Source: Clostridia bacterium (GTDB lineage Bacteria; Bacillota; Clostridia; Christensenellales; CAG-138). Taken from it: a stretch of 64,000 nt of DNA. Below the pieces are notes generated by a model that worked only from the letters and a program-made list of their open reading frames with translations, made no database searches and was not told where the DNA came from. The position numbers and the translations under genes were made by a program. Below, piece by piece: positions 1 to 8,084 of the stretch. How positions within the stretch are numbered: position 1 is the stretch's first letter; each line of letters begins with the position of its first letter. The stretch lies in assembly GCA_017523925.1 (NCBI GenBank), contig JAFWVQ010000020.1, positions 59,969 through 123,968 on the forward strand, read 5' to 3'.

Positions 1-921
1 TCGCCCGACGTCAAATTCTTCTTCAAGCCCTTCGATACCGGAAGGCCAAACGAGCTCAACAACGTTGCGCGCGTTCTGTTGCTCTCGCTTTTGGGTTTGA
101 CGCATACCGATTTCGATGAGCAGATCGAGGAGACCAAAAGGCGCTGGCACAGGTTCCAGGAAGAGGGCGTGGAGATAGTCGAGTTCACAAACGCGGGCAT
201 CTCTCTTATGAGTGCGCATGGCAGGCCGATGCCCACTCTTTTTGAGCAGCTCTATGCGCTTCAGTATCCCCACGAAGCAAAGATGGACGCATTCAGGGTG
301 CTTGATAATTTCGATTATTATATCGACAAGCTTGCCGATCTGCTTCGTCCGTATTCCATGAGGCTCAAAGAGGGCATGTCGAGGCTTGCGCCCATCTACT
401 CGATGACGGCCGATTATTGGGAGCACAGCTTCAAGAGCATGAATCGCGATCAGTTCCTCGAGCTTGTGCGCGTCGATCCCGAAAACGAGAAGTTCCTCGA
501 AACGAGCGTTGCCGTCAGTCTTTTCTTCTTCAACGAGATCGGTTACGGTTACGACATCGTCAACGGCTCGGATGATGAGATCACCACCATCTTCATCGGC
601 GCGGCGGTTTATCCCGAGTTCACCAAGGGCTATTCCGAGCGCAGGGCCGATCGTCTTGCCGACATTATGAAGTCCTTCTCCGATCCCATCAAGCTTGAGA
701 TTCTTGCAAAGCTTTCCAAGGGGCCGGACTATTGCCTCAACCTTGCGCAGCAGATGAAGCTCAACGCTGGCAACGTGTCAAGGCATCTTACCTCTCTCTA
801 CGACTGCGGTCTTCTTCTGAAGGAAAGGCATATCGGCAGAACCTACTACAATACCGATATAGAGGCCGTTCGGCACGCTTTTGAGGATGTTGAGGCGTAT
901 ATCCTCGGCTCCAACCGTTAA
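1..921 (+). CDS. ArsR-type winged-helix transcriptional regulator (5' end missing)
   Basis: The frame is open from base 1, so the gene starts upstream of the window; 306 codons are visible. The last ~90 residues form an ArsR-like winged helix: a segment beginning LADIMKSFSDPIKLEIL, a recognition helix around NAGNVSRHLTSLYDCG, and a wing around ERHIGRTYYN. The ~215 residues before it are mostly acidic and helical, and I do not recognise a domain there. ArsR proteins are usually ~100 residues, so this is a long variant with an N-terminal effector region, a layout seen in some Clostridia. The ligand is unknown, and no CxC metal site is visible. A hairpin terminator follows at 981-1014, so this is the last gene of its unit. 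Confidence 0.75.
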   Translation, partial: SPDVKFFFKPFDTGRPNELNNVARVLLLSLLGLTHTDFDEQIEETKRRWHRFQEEGVEIVEFTNAGISLMSAHGRPMPTLFEQLYALQYPHEAKMDAFRVLDNFDYYIDKLADLLRPYSMRLKEGMSRLAPIYSMTADYWEHSFKSMNRDQFLELVRVDPENEKFLETSVAVSLFFFNEIGYGYDIVNGSDDEITTIFIGAAVYPEFTKGYSERRADRLADIMKSFSDPIKLEILAKLSKGPDYCLNLAQQMKLNAGNVSRHLTSLYDCGLLLKERHIGRTYYNTDIEAVRHAFEDVEAYILGSNR

Positions 922-980
922 ACACTGTGCGTGCGGAGTGGACTAGCTATCCTCTCTGCGGAACCGGCGCACGTTGTTTT

Positions 981-1014
981 GGCTTCACAAGACTCGTTTT
1001 TGTGAAGCCGTTTT
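981..1014 (+). terminator. intrinsic terminator after the ArsR-type gene
   Basis: A 10-bp perfect stem (GGCTTCACAA at 981-990, TTGTGAAGCC at 1000-1009) is followed by TTTTAG. It ends the unit of the upstream regulator and separates it from the Nudix promoter. Confidence 0.8.
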
Positions 1015-1079
1015 AGTTTATATGCCATCTTTTACCGCAGCTTTTTTCTTCTTTAGCCTGCTTCGCCGTCTTTCTGCCA

Positions 1080-1108
1080 TTGACATAGATTCCATTATCG
1101 CTTATACT
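1080..1108 (+). promoter_or_regulatory. sigma-A promoter for the Nudix/radical SAM pair
   Basis: TTGACA (1080-1085), a 17-bp spacer and TATACT (1103-1108). It lies ~70 bp upstream of the start codon at 1181. Transcription from here excludes any longer Nudix reading frame that begins further upstream. Confidence 0.75.
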
Positions 1109-1180
1109 TTCATGGGGTTGGAGCGTGATACGAACGGCTATCAGCCACAATTCACTCCTTTCACGTCGGAGGTTCTTAAT

Positions 1181-1603
1181 ATGATTCGCGAAAAGAGCTG
1201 CGGAGCAGTTGTATATACGGAAATAAACGGGGTAACGCATTATCTCATCGTCAGAATGCGCAAGGGTCACTTCGGCATGGCCAAGGGTCACGTTGAAGAA
1301 GGCGAGACCGAGGCGCAGACCGCCGAGCGCGAGATACGCGAGGAGACCGGCCTCACCGTCAAGGTGGACACCGGGTTCCGCAGAAGCATTATGTATCGTC
1401 CCTATCCCGGCTGCCTGAAGGACGTTATCTTCTTCGTTGCGCATTCTTCCAGCACTGACACCGTGCCTCAGCAGGAGGAGATAAGCTCGATCCGCTGGGC
1501 TGCTTACGATGACGCAATGAACATCCTGACCTATGAAAACGATAAGGACGTTTTAAAGCACGCTCGCGAATATCTTGTCAGAACCGGAGCTATTAAAAAA
1601 TGA
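1181..1603 (+). CDS. Nudix hydrolase (diadenosine-tetraphosphatase-like)
   Basis: The product has 140 residues. A complete Nudix box GX5EX7REUXEEXGU spans residues ~36-58, from GHVEEGE to REIREETGL, and its glutamates bind the catalytic divalent metal. Length and N-terminal SCGAVVY resemble bacterial bis(5'-nucleosyl)-tetraphosphate hydrolases, but substrate cannot be fixed from sequence. The frame stays open upstream; I chose ATG 1181 because GGAGG sits at 1168-1172 and the promoter maps to 1080-1108. The stop codon overlaps the start of the radical SAM gene (ATGA at 1600-1603), so the two are translationally coupled. A role as a housecleaning nucleotide hydrolase is inferred. Confidence 0.88.
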   Translation: MIREKSCGAVVYTEINGVTHYLIVRMRKGHFGMAKGHVEEGETEAQTAEREIREETGLTVKVDTGFRRSIMYRPYPGCLKDVIFFVAHSSSTDTVPQQEEISSIRWAAYDDAMNILTYENDKDVLKHAREYLVRTGAIKK

Positions 1604-2631
1604 CCGGAACCGTGAATAAGCCCATAACGCGCGCAATAATGCTGCAAACGCTCTGCGCTCCGTGCTTTAATTACTGCCGATACTGCCTGCTCTCGTGGAA
1701 TGGGCGGATCATTGGCGCACCTTGGGACAGGAGCGCGGCGTATGCAAATCGCTTTTACGATTGGGTTCGCGAAACTCGCCCTGAATTGAAATTCGATTTT
1801 TCCTTCGGCAGCTCCATGGAGCACCCAGAGCTGATCGAAGCGATCGATTTTATGAACTCGATAGACTCGGTAATGGGAAAGTTTCTCCAGCTCGACGGTA
1901 TGAAAATGCGAACGGACGATGAACTGGAAGCGCTCTATTCATCGCTTGCAGCGCATGGCGTGCAGAGCGTGGATTTCACCTTCTACGGCACAGAGGCTTA
2001 TCACGACCGCTTTGCAGCGCGCAAGGGCGATTACGACCTTATGATAAGGAGCATCCGTTTTGCGCTTGCCGCAGGGATAGCCGTTATTGCGGATATCCCG
2101 TTGACTGGAGATAACATCGGCATGGTCGAAGCGCTCATTGAAGAATTGCGCGGCGCCGGCTGCACGGATATCCGCTTCCGCATCCCGCACGGCGAGGGCA
2201 GGGGAGTACTGATCGAGCCGATAAGGCTGAAAAAGCATGACTTCGATGCGCTTTCGGACGAACTGAAGACTCATTTAAACCGCAGCGCTTTCAGAACCGA
2301 AGGCGAATGGCTCGCTCTTGCGGAAAGCGGCGAGCTGAAAACGGAGGAAAACCGAACCCTTCTGATCTCGCTGACCGAAAAAAACATCGAGCGTATTGAG
2401 AAGATGCCGTTTGAGGAGCTTATATCGGAGACCGAGGCTTTGGATGAAACCCATTATAATGCGTTCCCGAGCTTTGCGGAGCTTCTGAAAACCTATGGCG
2501 ATAGGAACGGTGAAAGGCTGTTTTCCTACCGCGATCTGTTTCATTTTTACAGGAAAAGATACGCGCTCGAGCACGGCGTTAAAGTGTACGATGTGACCGA
2601 TGAGCGGCAAAGCGGCTCAAGGAGATATTAA
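1600..2631 (+). CDS. radical SAM protein of unknown substrate
   Basis: The 343-residue protein carries the radical SAM cluster motif C22-x3-C26-x2-C29 near the N-terminus, which holds the [4Fe-4S] cluster that cleaves S-adenosylmethionine. An SFGSSMEHPEL segment and later beta/alpha units (DFTFYGTE, GIAVIADIPLTGD) fit a partial TIM barrel. No SPASM or TRAM extension or second Cys cluster is seen, so it is not a typical maturase or methylthiotransferase. It overlaps the Nudix gene by 4 nt and is followed by a terminator. The tight coupling suggests linked functions, but I do not recognise the subfamily. Confidence 0.8.
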   Translation: MTGTVNKPITRAIMLQTLCAPCFNYCRYCLLSWNGRIIGAPWDRSAAYANRFYDWVRETRPELKFDFSFGSSMEHPELIEAIDFMNSIDSVMGKFLQLDGMKMRTDDELEALYSSLAAHGVQSVDFTFYGTEAYHDRFAARKGDYDLMIRSIRFALAAGIAVIADIPLTGDNIGMVEALIEELRGAGCTDIRFRIPHGEGRGVLIEPIRLKKHDFDALSDELKTHLNRSAFRTEGEWLALAESGELKTEENRTLLISLTEKNIERIEKMPFEELISETEALDETHYNAFPSFAELLKTYGDRNGERLFSYRDLFHFYRKRYALEHGVKVYDVTDERQSGSRRY

Positions 2632-2659
2632 GAATGTTGAATAACGCAAAATAAAGAGT

Positions 2660-2699
2660 GATCCGAGAATACGCGCGGTATCCTCGGATCTTTCATTTG
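2660..2699. terminator. bidirectional terminator between convergent genes
   Basis: Stem GATCCGAG (2660-2667) pairs with CTCGGATC (2683-2690), extended by an ATAC/GTAT helix. TTTCATTT follows on the plus strand and a U-rich stretch follows on the minus strand. It serves the radical SAM gene and the convergent MerR gene. Confidence 0.8.
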
Positions 2700-2720
2700 T
2701 TGACCGTGTTTTCCCGAAAG

Positions 2721-3455
2721 CTATTTTTTGAGATAGGCGCGGATCGCGGAGCGTGCGAACTGCGCCGTGCCTTCGCCGCAGCGACGATCGATATTCGCCT
2801 TGAAGCGCTCATCATGAACGTACATTTCGCCAAGCCCGGATAAGATCTCATCGGTGCAGTTATAGAAGTTCGCGCTTATATAGCGTTGAAGCGATCCTGC
2901 TGCGGCCAGTGCTTTTTCGCCGCATTCCGACTCGCCTTGCCTTAAAAGCTCGCCAAAGCCGTCAAATATCCGCATAAGCCCATCTGCCGCATCTGCGCAC
3001 TCTGCTGCGTTTCCTGTGCCGTTCTTCTGCTCAAATTCGCGATATGCCTCGGTTCCGCCCCAGCGTTTTCTCGCTTCCTCGGCGTATTTCTCCATTTCTC
3101 CTCTGTCAAAGACCGAAAAATCCATAGTTTCATCTCCTCTCAATTGTTTTTCAATATGCTCGATCAGCCTGTTGAGCCGCTGTGCCTTGAGTTTAAGCAG
3201 CTCACACTGATCCCTTAACGCCGCCTTTTCATTGAAGGATGGCGAATCAAGCAGCGCTTTGATCTGAGAAAGCGGCATCTCAAGCTCGCGAAACAGCATT
3301 ATGGTTTCAAGCCGTTTCAGCGTCGCATCATCATACAGCCTGTAACCCGCTTCGGTGAGCTTGGCAGGCGGCAAAAGCCCTATCGCATCATAATGATGAA
3401 GCGCCCGAACGCTTATCCCCGTCAGCTTGCTGACCTGCTTTACTGTTTTCATCAT
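2721..3455 (-). CDS. MerR-family regulator with TipAS-like C-terminal domain
   Basis: The 244-residue product starts with a MerR winged helix (residues ~1-70: KTVKQVSKLTGISVRALHHYD, then GYRLYD) and a dimerisation coiled coil (~75-120). The C-terminal part (~125-240), with EKYAEEARKRWGG and YISANFYNC, resembles the TipAS antibiotic-binding domain. TipA-like regulators are activated by bound cyclic peptides or other drugs. The frame runs further upstream, but GGAGG at 3464-3468 supports ATG 3455. It is monocistronic. Its own promoter has the 19-bp spacer typical of MerR-controlled promoters, so autoregulation is likely. The effector is unknown. Confidence 0.88.
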   Translation of the reverse strand: MMKTVKQVSKLTGISVRALHHYDAIGLLPPAKLTEAGYRLYDDATLKRLETIMLFRELEMPLSQIKALLDSPSFNEKAALRDQCELLKLKAQRLNRLIEHIEKQLRGDETMDFSVFDRGEMEKYAEEARKRWGGTEAYREFEQKNGTGNAAECADAADGLMRIFDGFGELLRQGESECGEKALAAAGSLQRYISANFYNCTDEILSGLGEMYVHDERFKANIDRRCGEGTAQFARSAIRAYLKK

Positions 3456-3477
3456 GTTTTCCGCCTCCTTTCCCAAT

Positions 3478-3508
3478 ATTATAAACTATAACGCTGCGTG
3501 AGTGTCAA
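3478..3508 (-). promoter_or_regulatory. MerR-type promoter with 19-bp spacer
   Basis: Reading on the minus strand: TTGACA (3503-3508), exactly 19 bp, then TATAAT (3478-3483). Consensus hexamers with an overlong spacer are the hallmark of promoters activated by DNA-twisting MerR proteins. It drives the merR-like gene. Confidence 0.75.
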
Positions 3509-3573
3509 GATGTTATCTGAAAGAAAACCAAAACTGCGTCTGATATCGAGCAGCAATTAAGTAAAGTTCTTTT

Positions 3574-3612
3574 GCAAACAAAAAAAATCGGAGCCGAGAT
3601 CGGTTCCGATTT
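3574..3612 (-). terminator. terminator of rpmE
   Basis: On the minus strand, the stem AAATCGGA/TCCGATTT (3605-3612 with 3585-3592) is followed by a run of T residues. It lies just after the rpmE stop codon. Confidence 0.8.
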
Positions 3613-3629
3613 CTTTATAGCTTGGTGTT

Positions 3630-3830
3630 TTAGTTCATGCCGTAGCGCTTCTTGAACTTATCAACGCGTCCGCCGCTGTCGACCAGCTTCTGACGGCCGG
3701 TGTAGAAGGGGTGGCACTTGGAGCAGATTTCGACCTTGAGCTCGCCCTTGACGGAACCGCTCTTGAAGGTCTCACCGCAGGCACAGCGAACGATGCTCTC
3801 GCCGTAGGAAGGATGGATGTCCTTTTTCAT
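3630..3830 (-). CDS. rpmE: 50S ribosomal protein L31
   Basis: The 66-residue protein is colinear with bacterial L31: [11 protein letters not shown] at the N-terminus, then CxC (C16, C18) and CxxC (C36, C39). These four cysteines define the zinc-binding (C+) form of L31, as opposed to the Zn-independent paralogue made in zinc starvation. A GGAG sequence precedes the ATG. The gene is monocistronic, with its own promoter (3919-3927), a structured leader (3850-3909) and a terminator (3574-3612). The leader structure suggests control by a ribosomal protein. Confidence 0.97.
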   Translation of the reverse strand: MKKDIHPSYGESIVRCACGETFKSGSVKGELKVEICSKCHPFYTGRQKLVDSGGRVDKFKKRYGMN

Positions 3831-3849
3831 TGCTTTCTCCTAATTTTTG

Positions 3850-3909
3850 GACAGAGGTCGGATGTTTGCTCTGTCTCTAAACTCTTGACGATGTAACAGC
3901 ATCATCAAG
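3850..3909 (-). promoter_or_regulatory. structured rpmE leader (two hairpins)
   Basis: Two consecutive stems lie in the 5' UTR. A 10-bp stem (3900-3909 with 3884-3893, one G-U pair) has a 6-nt loop, and a perfect 7-bp stem GACAGAG/CTCTGTC pairs 3869-3875 with 3850-3856. L31 leaders are known in Firmicutes; assignment to that family is by position and structure only. Confidence 0.55.
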
Positions 3910-3918
3910 GCAAAACTT

Positions 3919-3927
3919 ATTATATCA
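3919..3927 (-). promoter_or_regulatory. extended -10 promoter of rpmE
   Basis: The minus strand carries TGATATAAT (TGn plus TATAAT), ~90 nt upstream of the rpmE start. No strong -35 is present, which is acceptable for an extended -10 promoter. Confidence 0.6.
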
Positions 3928-4008
3928 CGCAGCATAAGCAAAACGCAATACGATATTCGATAAAAACGCAATATATTTTAACATTTTTCTATACATTGCG
4001 TTCACCCT

Positions 4009-4827
4009 CTATCTGAACACGCCATGCTTTAGTTTGATCCTTCCAAGCTTATTGAGCAGCGGCTTTGTGAGGATGAGCAGGAAGAACACGGTCGCCGCCG
4101 CAAAGATAAGGTTCATCGGAAGACCCGATGCGTATGCGGCAAGAAACATCTCCCACGTCACGTTTTGGGCTGCGGAGAAAACGTACTGGGTGTCCATTAT
4201 CTGCCCGTAGATGCCGACGGTCGCAAAAGCGCCGAATGCACAGAGCAGGAAGAGCTTCCATTTTGATTTGATCTGATCGTTGAAAAGGATGCCGGAAAGA
4301 AAGCCGATCAGCCCGAGCGCGAACATCTGCCAGGGCGTCCAAGGACCCTGACCGAAGAAGAGGTTTGAAACGAAAGCAGTCAGCGCGCCGGTGATGAAGC
4401 CGGCCTCGCTTCCAAGGGAAACGCCGGTGATTATGACTATCGCCGCGATGGGTTTGAACTGGGGAAGCATCGCAAAAGCGGCCCTGCCGGCAACGCCCAA
4501 GGCGACCATGACCGCGATAAGCGTCAGCTCCCGCGCTCTCGGGCGGCGCTTTTCAAACACAAAGAAGAACGGCACCATCGAAAACAGGATTATCAGCATC
4601 GAAACGATATAATACTGCCGATCATGCCATTCGAGCATGCCCACAAGCACAACGCTCGGCACAAAAACGAGTATCAGCACCGCCGAAACTATGCGCCGTA
4701 TCAGCCTGCGCTTTTTCTCGTCCGCCTCCATACGCGCGCGAAGCCGCTCGGCTGCAAGAATGCGCTCGTCCGTGCCGCCGCCCGTCATATCATGCATGTT
4801 CTGTTTTTCATGCGCTGCTTCGTTCAT
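4009..4827 (-). CDS. ECF transporter S component, probably for cobalamin
   Basis: This 272-residue integral membrane protein has a basic hydrophilic N-terminus (~1-43) and about eight hydrophobic segments. The last six (from ~100, starting RELTLIAVMVALGVAGR, with the stretch FGQGPWTPWQMFALGLIG) resemble the six-helix core of ECF substrate-binding subunits. The two helices at ~45-92 are extra. Its start overlaps the fused ATPase gene by 4 nt, and it is the last gene of a unit that begins with a cobalamin riboswitch at 11131-11266. Vitamin B12 or a corrinoid precursor is therefore the most likely substrate. This is inferred from context; no B12-specific motif is recognised. Confidence 0.8.
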   Translation of the reverse strand: MNEAAHEKQNMHDMTGGGTDERILAAERLRARMEADEKKRRLIRRIVSAVLILVFVPSVVLVGMLEWHDRQYYIVSMLIILFSMVPFFFVFEKRRPRARELTLIAVMVALGVAGRAAFAMLPQFKPIAAIVIITGVSLGSEAGFITGALTAFVSNLFFGQGPWTPWQMFALGLIGFLSGILFNDQIKSKWKLFLLCAFGAFATVGIYGQIMDTQYVFSAAQNVTWEMFLAAYASGLPMNLIFAAATVFFLLILTKPLLNKLGRIKLKHGVFR

Positions 4828-6569
4828 TGTTCGATCTGTATTCCGCCTTCCGCTGCTTTTACCTTGTCTATCAGCTCCGAGGCCGTTACCGCGCCGTCCA
4901 GTATGCCGTTTGCGATGCGCGCAGCGACCGTGGTGTAAAAATTATTCCCGGAAAGCACAGCTTTCGGCGTTCCGTCCGCGATAACTCCGCCATCGAAGAA
5001 CATTGCAATGCGGTCGGCGAATTCGGCGCAAAATTCGATATCGTGCGAAACAAGGACTATCGCGGTGCCGCGCGAAGTAAGCCGTCTAAGCAGAACGCCG
5101 AATTTTTCCTTGAAAAATGCGTCCATGCCCTTTGTGGCTTCATCAAGAAACAGCACGGATGGCTCGAGCAGCAAAAGCTTTGCGATCGCAGCACGCTGCA
5201 GCTCACCGCCGCTGATGTCGTATGGGTTTCTGTCGATGATCGAGCCGATCTCCATTAGCGAAACGATCTCATCCAGCTTGCTCGGCTCGAGCTTATTTCT
5301 GTTAACAACGGCTTCAAGCTCCTCGCGCACGCTGTCATGAACGAAGCTCAGTATCGGGTTTTGCAGCAAAACGCCAACGCGCTTGCCGAAAAGCTCGCCG
5401 TCTGAGTATTTGCCTATCGGCTTGCCCTCAAGGAGCACCTTTCCGCGATAGGGCTTATACATGCCGGACGCCGTCATGATGGCTGTGGTTTTGCCCGCAC
5501 CGTTTCCGCCGATGATGCAAACAAGCTCTCCCAAACGAACGTCGAAAGAAGCACCCTTGAGAATATCATCGGAGTTGCGTTCGTAGCGGTACCAGACCTC
5601 ACGCATCGAAAGCACCGGCTTTTCATCGAAGCCTGCCTTGGAAGCGACCGGTTTCCTGCCTGAATCGAGCGCCGTGGCTTTCCGAACTTTCCCGCCCGTT
5701 TCAGCGGTTTTCTCAAATGATGCCCCATTTTCAGAAAGCGCGGCTTTAAGGTACTGCCTTCCCTCGCGAACCGTCAGCGGGGCGGGGAAATCCTTCATGC
5801 TCTCGGGGCGGGTCCTTGCAAAAAGTGTCATCGCTGTCGGAAGGACGGAGTATAGCTCCGAATCGCCTTCCAATAATTCCGCGCAGCTTCGCGGACTGCC
5901 TGAGTAGTATATGCCGCCGTTTCGCATGAAAACGACCTTGTCGGCAAGCGGAAAAAGCCCCTCGACACGATGCTCGGTTATCACGATCGTTGTGCCGAGC
6001 TCGCTGTTTATACGATGGAGTGTATCGAAAAAATCCGCAGCCGCGATCGGATCGAGCTGGCTCGTGGGCTCATCGAGGATCAAAAGCTTGGGCTGCATCA
6101 CCATTACCGAAGCAAGGCAGAGAAGCTGCTTCTGACCGCCGGAAAGCTCGGAAACGGGGGAGTTGAACCACTTCTGTATCCCAAAGAAATTTGCCATCTC
6201 GGCCACGCGCACGCGCATCGTCGCCTGATCCGTGCCGAGGCTCTCAAGCCCGAAGGCGAGCTCATGCCAAACCTTGTCCGTTGCGATCTGCATCTCGGGA
6301 TCCTGCATAACGAACCCGATCTCGGCTGTCTGCCTGCGCAGATCGAGCGCTTCGATCGGCTCGCCATTGAAGATGACAGCTCCGCTCACCTCGCCGTAAG
6401 CGCTCAAAGCGGGCTTCATTCGGCGAAGCAGCGTGGATTTTCCGCAGCCCGAAGGCCCCGCGATCAGCACGAATTCACCTTCGTTGATAGTGAGGTCAAT
6501 ATTTGAGAGCGCGGCGGCTTCCGCGCCGGGATATAGGAAGCTCAGAGCTTTGATCTCGACAAGTGCCAT
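4824..6569 (-). CDS. ECF transporter ATPase, two ATPase domains fused (EcfA-EcfA')
   Basis: The 581-residue protein contains two complete ABC ATPase domains. The first has Walker A GPSGCGKST (38-46), signature LSGGQKQLL and Walker B LLILDEPTS. The second has Walker A GGNGAGKTT (~354-362), signature ISGGELQRAA and VLFLDEATKGMD. Most ECF modules use two separate ATPases; the fusion is typical of dedicated (group I) systems. It overlaps the T-component gene by 28 nt and the S-component gene by 4 nt, so all three are probably translated as a coupled block and assemble as one transporter driving vitamin uptake. Confidence 0.92.
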   Translation of the reverse strand: MALVEIKALSFLYPGAEAAALSNIDLTINEGEFVLIAGPSGCGKSTLLRRMKPALSAYGEVSGAVIFNGEPIEALDLRRQTAEIGFVMQDPEMQIATDKVWHELAFGLESLGTDQATMRVRVAEMANFFGIQKWFNSPVSELSGGQKQLLCLASVMVMQPKLLILDEPTSQLDPIAAADFFDTLHRINSELGTTIVITEHRVEGLFPLADKVVFMRNGGIYYSGSPRSCAELLEGDSELYSVLPTAMTLFARTRPESMKDFPAPLTVREGRQYLKAALSENGASFEKTAETGGKVRKATALDSGRKPVASKAGFDEKPVLSMREVWYRYERNSDDILKGASFDVRLGELVCIIGGNGAGKTTAIMTASGMYKPYRGKVLLEGKPIGKYSDGELFGKRVGVLLQNPILSFVHDSVREELEAVVNRNKLEPSKLDEIVSLMEIGSIIDRNPYDISGGELQRAAIAKLLLLEPSVLFLDEATKGMDAFFKEKFGVLLRRLTSRGTAIVLVSHDIEFCAEFADRIAMFFDGGVIADGTPKAVLSGNNFYTTVAARIANGILDGAVTASELIDKVKAAEGGIQIEQ

Positions 6570-7429
6570 CTGTATGCCTCGATAGAATTCATAATTACTG
6601 GAATCAAAAGCGTTATCGCGTATATGGCGCAGAACGCAATAAACAACGGAGTGACTTCATTGATCTTAAAGGATGGGAAGAAACGTATGCTGATAAGCTT
6701 GAAGCCGGATGCGAGCGCAGAGCAGAGCATGCCAAGCGCCAGCAAGCCGCCGATCAGCGCATCCCTGCCGTCGAAGCGGTAGTTTGCAAAGCTCCTTCTC
6801 GGGTGCAGCCCGTAGCCCCTTGCGCGCATGGAATCAGCAGTGGTCACGGAGGTCTCAAGCCCCCAAGTGATCAGCGATGATAGTATGCTGAGGCCGCTCC
6901 TTGCACGCTTTATGACGCTGCCGCCGCCCGTTCCCATGCCCGCGCCGCGCTGCGCATAGGATATTCGCTTGGCCTGGCGTGAAAAGAGCGGAACAAAGCG
7001 AAGCGCCATCGAGACCACTAGCGATATCGAGGGCGCAAACCTGCCGAGCAGATAAACTATCTTGTCGCTGGTAAATATTTGATTAAAGCATGCAAACCAC
7101 AGCACGACCGAAGCGAGCATGGCAGCCGAAGAAGCGCCGTACACGATCGATTCGAGAGTAACGGGATTGTGTCTGAGGTAGAAAAGGGTCGTGATGCCGG
7201 CATGGTTGAACAGCGGGTTCAGTATCGCCGTAAGAAGCATTATCGGAAGTACGAATTTGAGTATATAACCAATTGCCTTACGGCCGCGCAGCATGAAAAG
7301 CCATATGAGCGCACAAACAAGAGATATGCCCAAAAGAACCGGATGCATAACAAGCATCGGCATGATAAGAGCGAACGCAAAGAATACGAACGCAACGATC
7401 GGATTTACAGTATCAAACGCATCGCGCAT
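6542..7429 (-). CDS. ECF transporter transmembrane (T) component
   Basis: The 295-residue membrane protein has at least five hydrophobic segments and the two T-subunit coupling motifs: AQRGAGMG (~160) and SMRARGYG (~205). The Ala-Arg-Gly arms dock into the ATPase grooves. It starts 16 nt after the DUF4430 lipoprotein gene and overlaps the fused ATPase gene by 28 nt. This T subunit is separate from the one at 15625-16440, so the window encodes two distinct ECF modules. Its assignment to the B12 system follows from operon position downstream of the cobalamin riboswitch. Confidence 0.9.
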   Translation of the reverse strand: MRDAFDTVNPIVAFVFFAFALIMPMLVMHPVLLGISLVCALIWLFMLRGRKAIGYILKFVLPIMLLTAILNPLFNHAGITTLFYLRHNPVTLESIVYGASSAAMLASVVLWFACFNQIFTSDKIVYLLGRFAPSISLVVSMALRFVPLFSRQAKRISYAQRGAGMGTGGGSVIKRARSGLSILSSLITWGLETSVTTADSMRARGYGLHPRRSFANYRFDGRDALIGGLLALGMLCSALASGFKLISIRFFPSFKINEVTPLFIAFCAIYAITLLIPVIMNSIEAYRWHLSRSKL

Positions 7430-7445
7430 CTGAAAGGCAACCTCA

Positions 7446-8060
7446 TCAATTTACGGGTGTCGGTGTGGCGTCCGCGTCGAAAATGCAGCCGACGTCAACG
7501 CCGAAATCGCAGGTGTAGTGCCATTCAACAACATCCCCGTTATTGAGGTTGTATTTGCTGCAGCCGTAGTTCGGGAATTTGCCGTTGACGGAATAGGTCC
7601 AGCCGCTTCCCTCGCCGCAGTCAAACTCATAAAGATTGTTTATGCCCTTTATATATGCGCTGTCGTAAACGGGTGTATAGGATGCATCCATATGGATCTT
7701 TCGAGCCATAAGCTCGCGCACCAAAACATCGTAAACGCTATCGCCCTCGTTGAAGATGATCGTGCACTTTTCAAGTATGATGCCGTTCTCGGGGAGCACC
7801 TCAAGTTTGTCCTTGTTGAACTTTTCCATATTGTTCAGAATAGTGGTGCACTCGATATAGAACGTACAGCAAAGCGCTTCCGTATCCTCACCGGAAGTCG
7901 GGGAAGGGGAGGCGCTTTCGGATGAAGCCGGTGAAGCGGGGCCGTTCTCACGATTCGCGCAGGCAGGCGCAAAAGCAATTATGAGCGCGAGCAAAAAAGC
8001 AATGACCTGCAAGGGAAAGGGAAACCCGGCGATTTTATTAAAATTGCAATATGATTTCAT
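7446..8060 (-). CDS. exported DUF4430 protein, probable lipoprotein (transcobalamin beta-domain-like)
   Basis: The 204-residue protein has a hydrophobic N-terminal segment ending AFAPAC, which may be a lipoprotein site although the lipobox is not canonical. A Ser/Pro/Thr-rich stretch follows, then a C-terminal DUF4430 domain (~100-195) with the features GSGWTYSVNGKFPNYG and NNGDVVEWHYT. DUF4430 matches the C-terminal beta domain of animal transcobalamin and intrinsic factor, which closes over bound B12. The frame extends to a GTG at 8099, but that lies inside a hairpin; ATG 8060 is preferred, although no clear SD is seen. It lies between the toroid gene and the ECF genes. A surface corrinoid-binding role is inferred. 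Confidence 0.78.
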   Translation of the reverse strand: MKSYCNFNKIAGFPFPLQVIAFLLALIIAFAPACANRENGPASPASSESASPSPTSGEDTEALCCTFYIECTTILNNMEKFNKDKLEVLPENGIILEKCTIIFNEGDSVYDVLVRELMARKIHMDASYTPVYDSAYIKGINNLYEFDCGEGSGWTYSVNGKFPNYGCSKYNLNNGDVVEWHYTCDFGVDVGCIFDADATPTPVN

Positions 8061-8084
8061 AGTATTTTGATTAAAGCAAAATAT

